A stretch of DNA of 28,227 bases. Origin: Clostridiaceae bacterium. Lineage in GTDB: Bacteria > Bacillota > Clostridia > Saccharofermentanales > DTU023. The translations under genes and the position numbers were made by a program. Shown here one piece after another: positions 16,080 to 24,018 of the stretch; position 1 is the stretch's first letter, and every line of letters starts with the position of its first letter. The notes below the pieces were generated by a model. That model searched no databases. It was not told where the DNA came from and was given only the letters and a program-made list of their open reading frames with translations. Where the stretch lies: positions 1 through 28,227 of the forward strand of contig JAAZMK010000058.1 in NCBI GenBank assembly GCA_012798865.1, read 5' to 3'.

Positions 16080-17048
16080 CTACTCGTTCTTTTCATCTTT
16101 AGAAGCCGACTCGGTAATCTCGACGACATCAGAAGGAACACCGGCTAGGCTACCCACCAAACGGTCTCGCCGACGTCCACGCACGTAAATCGCGATGAGA
16201 AAAACACCGGAGAAAAGTACCATAAGAGCGGACAAGACTTGGGACACGCGGAAATCATAATCAAAGAGGCGGAACATCAAGGAGTCGGTACGAATACCTT
16301 CAACGAAGAATCTAACAAGACCGTAAAGCAATAGATAACTGTGAAGCGTCGCCCAAGGGCGCTTCACTCGCTTGCGAACGTAGATGAGTATCACGAAGAT
16401 CACCATATTCGCGATAAATTCATATAGGAATGTCGGATGAACAGGCAGGGACGGATCGAGACCGGGTAACGGATTTGCCGGATTGGGGTTGAGGTCGGCA
16501 AGTCCCTGTCTCGTACCCTCGCTGATCATCCCCCACGGTAGCGACGTGTTCGTCCCAAAAGCTTCTTGATTGAAAAAATTCCCCCATCTTCCGATTGCCT
16601 GACCGAGCGGTACATAAACAACCAGAAAATCGAGCGGACGGTGAATTTTAATCTTCTTAACCTTCGCGACGACGAGAATGGCGATGATACCGCCGATAAC
16701 ACCTCCGTAGAATGCGAGTCCCCCCTGGCGGATATTTAAAATGGATTTCCAGTTTCCTTTGAACTGATCCCATTCAAAGATGACATAATAGATGCGTGCA
16801 CCGACCAGAATAAGCGGAATCATCCATAGAAAGAAATCAAGAATATCGTTGCTGTCAAAATTATGGTGTTTAGCGTGACGCATGGCGAGCGCAATACATA
16901 ACACCATCGCAATCGCAAAGAGCAGCCCATACCAAAAAACAGTCACTTGCCGTCCGAAAAGATTAAATTGAAATGCAACCCGGCTGATTGATAAATCATT
17001 GATTCCCAGTCCGGGAAATGACACAGTAAAATTCAATATGCCGCACAT
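16080..17048 (-). CDS. lgt: Prolipoprotein diacylglyceryl transferase Lgt
   Basis: Membrane enzyme that transfers diacylglycerol from phosphatidylglycerol to the lipobox cysteine of prelipoproteins, 322 residues. About seven membrane helices are visible, with VFWYGLLFAIAMVL at the start, the signature GQAIGRWGNFFNQEAFG, HPTFLYE, RFFVEGIRTDSL and VSQVLSALMVL. A loop rich in Asn and Pro (LADLNPNPANPLPGLDPSL) precedes the HPTFLYE motif, and the C-terminal 40 residues are charged and cytoplasmic. The ATG at 17048 has an AGGAGGT site. It lies between ribF and rodA and may have its own extended -10 promoter. Confidence 0.96.
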   Translation of the reverse strand: MCGILNFTVSFPGLGINDLSISRVAFQFNLFGRQVTVFWYGLLFAIAMVLCIALAMRHAKHHNFDSNDILDFFLWMIPLILVGARIYYVIFEWDQFKGNWKSILNIRQGGLAFYGGVIGGIIAILVVAKVKKIKIHRPLDFLVVYVPLGQAIGRWGNFFNQEAFGTNTSLPWGMISEGTRQGLADLNPNPANPLPGLDPSLPVHPTFLYEFIANMVIFVILIYVRKRVKRPWATLHSYLLLYGLVRFFVEGIRTDSLMFRLFDYDFRVSQVLSALMVLFSGVFLIAIYVRGRRRDRLVGSLAGVPSDVVEITESASKDEKNE

Positions 17049-17072
17049 AATCGACCTCCTGCGAATGTTGTC

Positions 17073-17083
17073 ATTCTACCACA
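17073..17083 (-). promoter_or_regulatory. Possible extended -10 promoter for lgt
   Basis: TGTGGTAGAAT on the minus strand includes an extended -10 (TGGTAGAAT) 25 bp upstream of the lgt ATG. The same 11-mer occurs in front of mraZ at 14585-14595. No convincing -35 box is seen, as is usual for extended -10 promoters. It lies in the 37-bp gap after ribF. Confidence 0.35.
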
Positions 17084-17085
17084 CA

Positions 17086-18048
17086 TCATCTGCCTGAAAG
17101 CAGCGCGTTGCCTCCCTCATAATGCCATGCCCTGACACGTTCAAAGTCGTCACGGACACGCGGTACAAAATTCTGAATCGAAGAAAAAATACACTCATCG
17201 CGCACAAACGTTCCAAATTCAACATCGATCACTTGACCGTAAAGGCAATCAGAATAATCGAATATGTGCGTCTCAACGAGCATCTCATTTCCCGCCTTCC
17301 TCACGGAGGGAGCGCAGCCGATATAGCTGATTGATGGAAGTCTTTCACCGTCTAAACGCGCGTACGTGGCATAGACACCGCGTCTCAACAGCGCCGCTGT
17401 CGGAGGATACGGAAAATTGGCGGTAGAAAAGCCGATTCTCGATTCGAGATTGTTATCGCTCACAACGGTGCCCTGGAGCCGAAAGGCTCTTCCCATCATC
17501 TCCGCCGCCCCTTCGACTTGACCTAAGGAAAGAGCTTCGCGGATTCTCGTGCTCGTAACTTTGACGCCTTCCCAAGTGAAGTCTGGAACAATTAACGGCT
17601 CCAACGCATGATGTTCTGCGTACTCCTTCAGAAAAGCTACATCCCCCCGCCCCATCCAACCGAACCGTCCGTCTTCACCGATCGCAAGCAAATGTGCATG
17701 GAGTTTTTCCTCCAGGACGCTGCGCAAAAAAGATTCCGCACTTAAATGACAGAATTCGGACGTCAAGGGTATGAGAAAGACATCTTTCACGCCAAGTGCA
17801 TGAAGCGCCTCAATTTTCTCATCGTCGGTCATGAGAAAATCGTGGTTGACTTTCCTTTCGTTAAAGTCCATCCCAGCCTCATACGAGAAAGTAAATACGG
17901 CGGGTAGGAGATCAAGCTCTTCGCTTCGACGTATCATCGTCAATATGAGATGACGATGACCTAGATGTACACCGTCAAAAATACCCAATGCGATGCCTCT
18001 AGCCACTGGAGGGATCCGATCAAACTGTCTGTATACATTAAATGTCAT
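17086..18048 (-). CDS. ribF: Bifunctional riboflavin kinase/FAD synthetase RibF
   Basis: Makes FMN from riboflavin and then FAD. I take ATG at 18048 (320 residues); a TTG seven codons upstream lies deeper in truB without a ribosome site. The N-terminal nucleotidyltransferase domain opens with RGIALGIFDGVHLGHRHLI, with the GxFDGVHxGH nucleotide-binding motif, followed by AVFTF and further on SSTRIREALSLGQVE-like TSTRIREALSLGQVEGAAEMMGR. The C-terminal riboflavin kinase domain has GFSTANFPYP, RRGVYATYARL, VETHIFDYSDCLYGQ and VEFGTFVRDE. It overlaps truB by 11 bp. ribF next to truB is standard for the nusA-infB cluster in Gram-positives. Confidence 0.95.
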   Translation of the reverse strand: MTFNVYRQFDRIPPVARGIALGIFDGVHLGHRHLILTMIRRSEELDLLPAVFTFSYEAGMDFNERKVNHDFLMTDDEKIEALHALGVKDVFLIPLTSEFCHLSAESFLRSVLEEKLHAHLLAIGEDGRFGWMGRGDVAFLKEYAEHHALEPLIVPDFTWEGVKVTSTRIREALSLGQVEGAAEMMGRAFRLQGTVVSDNNLESRIGFSTANFPYPPTAALLRRGVYATYARLDGERLPSISYIGCAPSVRKAGNEMLVETHIFDYSDCLYGQVIDVEFGTFVRDECIFSSIQNFVPRVRDDFERVRAWHYEGGNALLSGR

Positions 18049-19084
18049 TTGGACAGACCTTACCTTCAAATGATTTAATTTCAGTCGGTTCCAAAAAGAC
18101 GCGTTTTACGCGGTAATATTGTCCCTCAATAAAACCGAACGCAACGAGTTGTTCTCCATGACAGAAGACGATCAAATCGTCTTCTCCGTGTTCCGTACAC
18201 TCGCAACGCGGCGGAAGAAGTCGTCCCCTGTTCACGGGAACTTTCCGACCGTGTGTAAGATCGAGAGCACCCTCCCGATCAAACATAACGCATCGCCAAG
18301 AGGTGAATATGGAGCCGAGGGATTTGATGGTTCCATCCTCAGCCAGACACTGCCGGAGACGCATGGGGTCGCGCCCGAGCTTATTGAACGCATCAAATAG
18401 ACGTTCGAGTGTAACGCTTTGCTCTACTGTCAGAGAACCCGCCGCCAGTCGTCGCAAACTGCGCGCATGTGCGCTACAACCGAGAGCACGACCGTATTCT
18501 TCCGCGAGCGCGCGGATATATGTTCCTGCACTGACAAGAAATTCAACAGAAACGACGGGAAACCCCGTATCCTCATCGATTGTCATACCGTGAAAGACAG
18601 CCTCGTATACGGTAATTTCACGTTCAGGTAAATCGACTTCACTCCCTTCGCGCGCGTATCGGTAAAGGCGTTTGCCGTCAACCTTAACGGCTGAAAAGAT
18701 CGGTACGCGCTGTATCCTCTTGCCGATAAAGGATCGCGCAACTGCTTTAAGCTCTCTTAGTAAGTGTTCGTCTTTCGAAACGAATCGCTTCAACACCGTT
18801 TCAGGTGTTCGCTCAATCGTTGTTCCCGTATAATCCATCGAATCGGTCGACAAGCCGAGCGAAATGCCGCAAAGGTAGCGCTTGTTCCAGTCGAGCATAT
18901 AGTGCGCAGCCGCCGTCGCGCGACCGTAGCAGATCGGCAGCACGCCCGTCGCAAAGGGGTCCAGCGTTCCAGTATGACCGACTCTCCTCTCTCCAAGCAG
19001 CACACGCACACGTGACACAACGGCAGACGACGTTAAGCCCTCTTCTTTATCAATTATGAGTATGCCGCCTGAAGTGAGCGTCAT
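18038..19084 (-). CDS. truB: tRNA pseudouridine(55) synthase TruB
   Basis: Converts U55 in the T-loop of tRNAs to pseudouridine, 348 residues. The N-terminal GGILIIDKEEGLTSSAVVSRV, the catalytic motif GHTGTLDPFATGVLPI with D42, KRYLCGISLGLSTDSMDYTG, IQRVPIFSAVKVDGKRLYRYAREG and GTYIRALAEEYGRALG are all diagnostic. The C-terminal about 90 residues form a PUA-like region with LTHGRKVPVN. Its ATG overlaps the nrnA stop in an ATGA arrangement. The end overlaps ribF. Confidence 0.96.
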   Translation of the reverse strand: MTLTSGGILIIDKEEGLTSSAVVSRVRVLLGERRVGHTGTLDPFATGVLPICYGRATAAAHYMLDWNKRYLCGISLGLSTDSMDYTGTTIERTPETVLKRFVSKDEHLLRELKAVARSFIGKRIQRVPIFSAVKVDGKRLYRYAREGSEVDLPEREITVYEAVFHGMTIDEDTGFPVVSVEFLVSAGTYIRALAEEYGRALGCSAHARSLRRLAAGSLTVEQSVTLERLFDAFNKLGRDPMRLRQCLAEDGTIKSLGSIFTSWRCVMFDREGALDLTHGRKVPVNRGRLLPPRCECTEHGEDDLIVFCHGEQLVAFGFIEGQYYRVKRVFLEPTEIKSFEGKVCPNDI

Positions 19085-20121
19085 GAGCGAAGCTCTCCCG
19101 AAGATGCGTCAAGAACTGTCTTCGCCTCTCGTATAATCGATTCCATTGCCTCGTCCAGCGTGATATCTTTCAGTGTCGCTCCCGCTGCGCGAAGATGTCC
19201 CCCTCCGCCGTACCTTATCGCAAATTGTGCAGCATCGAAGCGCCCGTTCGAGCGAATGTTGACACGTACACCGGGCGGTTCAACTGACTCGGAAAAAAGC
19301 AAAGTCACTTCCGTACCGTCCGCACCCATCATTTCCGAGGCGAAGTTCCCAAGGTCGTCATCCGTAACGCCGCGCCGATCGATCATTTCACGGGTCACCG
19401 AAGCGACTAAAATGCGTCCGCCATCGAACGCAGTAATACCGGAAAAGATGTCTCCCTTGAACTGAAGCCGCCCGACTGTCGTACGCTCGAAAAAGTCATA
19501 GTTGAGCGCCGCTAAGTCAACGTCGAATCGTTCGAGTAAAAATGCAGCCTGTCGAAATACGATGGGGGTGGTATTGCTGTATGTGTATCTGCCCGTATCG
19601 GTAACGATGCCTGCAAGCAAAAGGACAGCAATATCTCTATTGAACAACGGTTTGGCAAGGTGAAGTTCCAAGTCCCAGATAATTTCAAAAGCCAATTCAC
19701 ACGTCGAAGACGCGGACGGTACAACGAGATCCAATCTGCCTAACTCAGTCGAGACAACATGGTGATCGACAGATCCGCGGAGACGCGACTCAGTTAACCA
19801 ACGGGCACGTTCTCCCACGCGTTGCTCCTCGTGACAGTCAATCGCCAAAGCAAGATCAAAGGGAGAGCACATTAAGCCGGGTTCATCAATATGTACCGTG
19901 TCGAGAAGAGGGAGATGAGAAAGAGACTCAGGTAGCTCTAAGTCAGCCAAGACCATTGTTTCACATCCGACCGCGCGGAACGCTTCAGCAAGTGAAATAG
20001 AAGCACCGAGCGCATCGGCATCCAATCGTTCATGAGGCAAAAACACAATGCGACCATTAACTGATGCAAGGTCGAGAACAACTTCAACGAGACGTCTTCT
20101 GATGTCTTTTTCATTACTCAT
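19081..20121 (-). CDS. nrnA: DHH-family phosphoesterase, NrnA-like (nanoRNase/pAp phosphatase)
   Basis: A 346-residue DHH/DHHA1 phosphoesterase, in other Gram-positives degrading nano-RNAs and 3'-phosphoadenosine 5'-phosphate. Motif I reads LPHERLDADALGAS (H30, D34, D36); the usual Pro before the first Asp is Leu here. LAIDCHEEQRVGER follows, then the name-giving DHH in GSVDHHVVS, and GIVTDTGRYTYSNTTP. The C-terminal DHHA1 domain ends with the glycine-rich IRYGGGGHLRAAGATL. The ATG at 20121 has a CAGGAG site. It sits between rbfA and truB, its usual place in Bacillota. The exact substrate cannot be fixed from sequence. Confidence 0.92.
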   Translation of the reverse strand: MSNEKDIRRRLVEVVLDLASVNGRIVFLPHERLDADALGASISLAEAFRAVGCETMVLADLELPESLSHLPLLDTVHIDEPGLMCSPFDLALAIDCHEEQRVGERARWLTESRLRGSVDHHVVSTELGRLDLVVPSASSTCELAFEIIWDLELHLAKPLFNRDIAVLLLAGIVTDTGRYTYSNTTPIVFRQAAFLLERFDVDLAALNYDFFERTTVGRLQFKGDIFSGITAFDGGRILVASVTREMIDRRGVTDDDLGNFASEMMGADGTEVTLLFSESVEPPGVRVNIRSNGRFDAAQFAIRYGGGGHLRAAGATLKDITLDEAMESIIREAKTVLDASSGELRS

Positions 20122-20212
20122 CGCACACTCCTGATGCCGATTCGCGAAATCGCAGGCACTTCGCGCATGTCGTTTCCCCGACCGCGTTGTTCAATCGGCT
20201 TTATAGTCTGTT

Positions 20213-20566
20213 CTATCCACTGTTTCTTTGATCATTAACCGTCTTTAGGAGTCGATCGATCGATTCGCCGTAACGCAGACTCATATCCTCCACAAACACT
20301 AAACGCGGCACTTTTTTGGAGCGCATTCTGTCGGCGAGCTCTTTGCGGAGAAATCCTGCCGCCTTTTCAAATGCTTCTCTCGCCTTTTCGCGGTCTTCGT
20401 CGGATCCGTATACACTGTAGAATATTCTGGCAACTGTCAGATCGTTACTGACCTCAACACCCGTCAAGGAAGCAATCCCCGCTATACGCGGATCGTTGAT
20501 TTTTTTGTAGATGACATCGGCGAGAATCCTGTAGACTTCATCGCCATATCGGTCTGCCCTACGCAT
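20213..20566 (-). CDS. rbfA: Ribosome-binding factor A
   Basis: Small KH-fold protein (117 residues) that assists late maturation of the 30S subunit near the 16S rRNA 5' end. Recognised from the N-terminal RRADRYGDEVYRILADVIYKKINDPRI, the VEVSNDLTVARIFYSVYGSDEDREKA core, and the C-terminal VPRLVFVEDMSLRYGESIDRLL with the conserved P-x-L-x-F-xxD-xSxxYG pattern. The ATG overlaps the last codons of infB by 8 bp (GATGCGTAG), consistent with coupled translation. Confidence 0.96.
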   Translation of the reverse strand: MRRADRYGDEVYRILADVIYKKINDPRIAGIASLTGVEVSNDLTVARIFYSVYGSDEDREKAREAFEKAAGFLRKELADRMRSKKVPRLVFVEDMSLRYGESIDRLLKTVNDQRNSG

Positions 20567-23500
20567 CTTCCTTCACTTCCCTCATCGTGTAGAATTCAAT
20601 CTCGTCTCCGATTTTTATATCATTAAAACGATCGAGGCTGAGACCGCACTCATATCCCGACGCGACTTCGCGCACATCGTCTTTAAACCTGCGTAACGAG
20701 GCGAGTTTTGTCTCATAGATGACGATACCGTCACGAACGAGTCGTGCGCTGTCGTTTCGATTGACTCGACCATCAGTTATGTAGCAACCGGCGATAGTGC
20801 CGACGGCAGAAGCGTGAAAGACTTCGCGGACTTCAGCATGCCCGACGACAACTTCCTTAAAGACGGGTTCCAACATACCTTTCATCGCCCGCTCGACTTC
20901 CTCGATCGCCTCATAAATAACGCGATATAGATGGATATCAATGTCTGAATCAGCCGCAATCGAAGCCGCAGTGGACGCCGGTCTCACATTGAAACCGATA
21001 ATAATCGCGTCCGAAACTTCAGCAAGGCGGATATCCGATTCCGTAATCGCACCGACGGCGCCGTGAATCACATTGACGCGGATCTTCTCCGTCGTCAACT
21101 TCGTCAGAGACTGCGTCATCGCCTCGACAGAACCTTGCGTATCGGCTTTCACGATGATGTTGAGATCGATCACCTCCTCATCGGTCATCCGCATGAACAG
21201 TGTATCAAGCGACATTCGAGAGGACTGACGCAAGGCGGACTCGCGTTCTTCCGTTTTACGCTTTTCAACGAGATCGCGGGCGATGCGCTCATTTTCCACT
21301 TGGTAAAGGGTGTCACCGCCTTCAGGAACCTCATCGAGTCCGATGATCTCAACTGGCGTCGACGGTCCTGCTTCTTCCAGTTGCAGACCGCGATCGTTAT
21401 ACATCATGCGGACGCGACCGATCGCACTGCCTACGACAACCGTATCGCCCTGTCTGAGCGTGCCGCGCTGAATGAGAATTGTCGCGAGGGGTCCGCGTGT
21501 CTTGTCGAGTTTCGCCTCGATGACAGTTCCCTTCGCCTGTCGGTTCGGATTAGCTTTAAGTTCCAGAACATCGGCAGTCAGAAGAATCATATCCAACAGC
21601 TCGTCCATATTCTGACCCGTCTTCGCGGAGACGGGAACAATGGTCGTTTGTCCGCCCCAGTCTGAGTCCATTAAACTGTAATTCGCCAATTCGCGCTTAA
21701 CTCGATCGATATCAGCCTCCGGGCGGTCGATCTTGTTGATCGCGACGATAATCTCAGTATTCGCAGCACGAGCGTGATTAATCGCCTCGACAGTCTGCGG
21801 CATCACGCCATCGTCAGCCGCAACGACAAGGATCGCAATATCAGTGACTTGCGCACCGCGTGCCCTGAGCGTTGTAAACGCTTCGTGACCGGGCGTGTCA
21901 AGGAATGTGATGGTGCGTCCATCGACCTTGACTGAGTACGCACCGATGTGCTGCGTGATACCGCCCGCCTCACCTGCCGTCACGGACGATTCACGAATAT
22001 GATCGAGTATCGACGTCTTACCGTGATCAACGTGTCCCATGACAACGACAACGGGAGGTCTCGGAATGAGATCTTTTTCGTCATCGTCTGAATCGTCAAA
22101 CAGTATGTCTTCTTCCGTGACCTCGACGAATTTTTCACTCGTGATTCCAAATTCAGCTACGACGATTTCCGCTGTTTCGTAATCAATATCCTGATTGATG
22201 GTTACCATCATCCCGAGACCCATCAACTTCATGATGACATCGGCAGTCGATTTTTTGATCGCCTCCGCCAATTCCTTTACCGTTAGATGCTCGGGCAACA
22301 CAACATGAGTCAGCTGGGTCACAGGGCGCTTGGGAGAAGCGGACGGCTCACTCTCAGCACGTTGACGGCGCAGACGCGCACCTCTTTCCATCGCTTCCTC
22401 TTGCTCGCGACGGCTCTGTCTATCGCGATGTTCTTGATCGCGCTGGCGTCCGCGATCTCTTTGCCGCCTGGAAACGGCGGGAGGCGGTCCTTCAGCGATC
22501 GGAGCATCGACAGGTATATCGGGGACGGTTGGCGACTGACGCCTCGTCTTAGACCTGCGGGGAGCTTGCTCACGGTCAGGTGAAGCAGGCATCGCCGCCG
22601 ACCGCTTCACATCGCGCATCGACCGGTCGGAAGGTCGTGAAGGACGCTCCCTCTCACTCATGGGAATGCTGTCGCGATCACTGCCGACATAGCTGCCTCT
22701 TTGTGGTCTGACAGGACGCCCATCACTCGTTGTCGCAGGCTTCTTTCGTGTGGGCTCAGACGGCACAACGGGATCGGGTGTTGTAATGCGTTCCGTAATC
22801 GGAAGCGAAAGCTCCGCAATGCTCCTGCGATCTCTTCGACCCGACCTTGTCGGCTGCTTATATACAGGACTGACAGGTGTCTCCCTTTTGACCGTCGGAG
22901 GCGGTTTTAACTCTTCTTTTTTTCCGGCTCTCGTTGCAGGTTTTTCTGCAGGCTTAGTCGCCATCTCTTTCGCAACAGTCACCCGCGCAGTCTTAGACTC
23001 CAATTCCGAATCGGCAGGACGTGGCTCGGCAGTTTTCGAAGCGGAAGGCTTCACTACCGATGTTTTTTTGCTCTCGGCTTTTTCCGGCTTAGGTACTGTA
23101 GGTGTATCTTTCTTCTTTGTCCGTTTTCCCGCTGCGGGCTGTACCTTTACATCCTCTTTTTCCGTTTTGACAATCTTCGTTTCGTCTTTCTGAGTCACCG
23201 GTTTTTCAACAACCGGCACGGGTTGTTCAGGTACTTCTTTCTTCGGTTCCGCTTGCGGTATCACGACCTGCTGTGTTTCCGGTGCCGCCTCAACCTGCTT
23301 TATTTCTGAATCTGAATCGCTCGCGGGGAGCGGTTCTGTCTTAACCTCCGATGCGGTCTGCTTTGGTTTCTTAATAATTTTGATGACGCCAGGAATACTT
23401 TTCCCGGAAATTCCTTGAATTTCAATCGTCGAAGGACCGGGAAGATCTTTTAACCTTTCGTCGGGAGTAGGCTCAACCTTAACAGGCGTTTGTTCCGCTT

Positions 23501-23633
23501 TTTCAGGTTTTTCCGGTATATCGAACGTCTCAAGAAGAGCGCGCGCTTCCATTTCGCGGCGTTGCCTCATCGCCTCGTCTTCGGTGATAAATCCTGCCCT
23601 GAGTCCTGAATCTGCCTCTTCACGTTTTGCCAT
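20559..23633 (-). CDS. infB: Translation initiation factor IF-2
   Basis: GTPase that brings fMet-tRNA to the 30S subunit, 1024 residues. Residues about 40-435 are low complexity: first K/E/P/V-rich, then R/S/P/D-rich, probably disordered. An IF2N-type domain follows (about 438-505; LPEHLTVKELAEAIKKS). The G domain has G1 GHVDHGKTS (about 531), GEAGGITQHIGAY, G3 DTPGHEAF, G4 NKID and the SAK motif. Domains II-IV follow, with GTVIEAKLDKTRGPLATILIQ, KADTQGSVEAM and GFNVRP. The N terminus lacks a recognisable first IF2N module of the IRVYELAKELG type usual in Bacillota. The ATG at 23633 is 7 bp after the ylxR stop, with GAGGA from the ylxR end as ribosome site. Confidence 0.97.
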   Translation of the reverse strand: MAKREEADSGLRAGFITEDEAMRQRREMEARALLETFDIPEKPEKAEQTPVKVEPTPDERLKDLPGPSTIEIQGISGKSIPGVIKIIKKPKQTASEVKTEPLPASDSDSEIKQVEAAPETQQVVIPQAEPKKEVPEQPVPVVEKPVTQKDETKIVKTEKEDVKVQPAAGKRTKKKDTPTVPKPEKAESKKTSVVKPSASKTAEPRPADSELESKTARVTVAKEMATKPAEKPATRAGKKEELKPPPTVKRETPVSPVYKQPTRSGRRDRRSIAELSLPITERITTPDPVVPSEPTRKKPATTSDGRPVRPQRGSYVGSDRDSIPMSERERPSRPSDRSMRDVKRSAAMPASPDREQAPRRSKTRRQSPTVPDIPVDAPIAEGPPPAVSRRQRDRGRQRDQEHRDRQSRREQEEAMERGARLRRQRAESEPSASPKRPVTQLTHVVLPEHLTVKELAEAIKKSTADVIMKLMGLGMMVTINQDIDYETAEIVVAEFGITSEKFVEVTEEDILFDDSDDDEKDLIPRPPVVVVMGHVDHGKTSILDHIRESSVTAGEAGGITQHIGAYSVKVDGRTITFLDTPGHEAFTTLRARGAQVTDIAILVVAADDGVMPQTVEAINHARAANTEIIVAINKIDRPEADIDRVKRELANYSLMDSDWGGQTTIVPVSAKTGQNMDELLDMILLTADVLELKANPNRQAKGTVIEAKLDKTRGPLATILIQRGTLRQGDTVVVGSAIGRVRMMYNDRGLQLEEAGPSTPVEIIGLDEVPEGGDTLYQVENERIARDLVEKRKTEERESALRQSSRMSLDTLFMRMTDEEVIDLNIIVKADTQGSVEAMTQSLTKLTTEKIRVNVIHGAVGAITESDIRLAEVSDAIIIGFNVRPASTAASIAADSDIDIHLYRVIYEAIEEVERAMKGMLEPVFKEVVVGHAEVREVFHASAVGTIAGCYITDGRVNRNDSARLVRDGIVIYETKLASLRRFKDDVREVASGYECGLSLDRFNDIKIGDEIEFYTMREVKEDA

Positions 23634-23640
23634 ATTCAGT

Positions 23641-24018
23641 TCATTCCTCCTGTCTATCGACGCTTTCCGAACCTTTACGTTCTATATCCGCCATACAGAC
23701 CATGCCCTCAGGCATCCGGCGTGTCAGTCCTTTGCCGGGAGATGACACGTCTGCCACGGTACAATCAATTATTCCCCAGATTTCCTCCGGTACAGAGCAT
23801 TTGAGCGCTCTCCGGAGCAAATCTCTTTTTTTTGCTTTTTCGACACATTCCTGCCGATAACATATGTAAGCGCCTCTTCCAGGCAACTTCTGTTGACTGT
23901 CAAGTGTAACGACGCCGTCTTTCGATGCCGTTATGCGCATAAGCTCGCGTTGATCGCGTTTCTCGCGACAGGCAACACACGTGCGCAGAGGTCTCCTTTT
24001 TTGTCGCCGTTCACTCAA
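23641..24018 (-). CDS. ylxR: YlxR family (DUF448) RNA-binding protein
   Basis: Small basic protein of the nusA-infB operon, thought to bind RNA; in some bacteria it has been linked to RNase P. The family core RRPLRTCVACREKRDQRELMRI, then LPGRGAYICYRQECVEKAKKRDLLRRALK is clear, with the GRGAYxC and cysteine motifs. I choose TTG at 24018, which overlaps the nusA stop (TTGAGTGA); the product is then 125 residues. A much longer frame upstream would lie inside nusA. The roughly 45 residues after the core (VPEEIWGIIDCTVADVSSPG and on) exceed the common length of about 90. Confidence 0.9.
   Translation of the reverse strand: MSERRQKRRPLRTCVACREKRDQRELMRITASKDGVVTLDSQQKLPGRGAYICYRQECVEKAKKRDLLRRALKCSVPEEIWGIIDCTVADVSSPGKGLTRRMPEGMVCMADIERKGSESVDRQEE

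Noticed and set aside
21063..21665. Plus-strand 200-residue open frame inside infB
   Set aside because: Antisense shadow of conserved IF-2 domains; no family resemblance.
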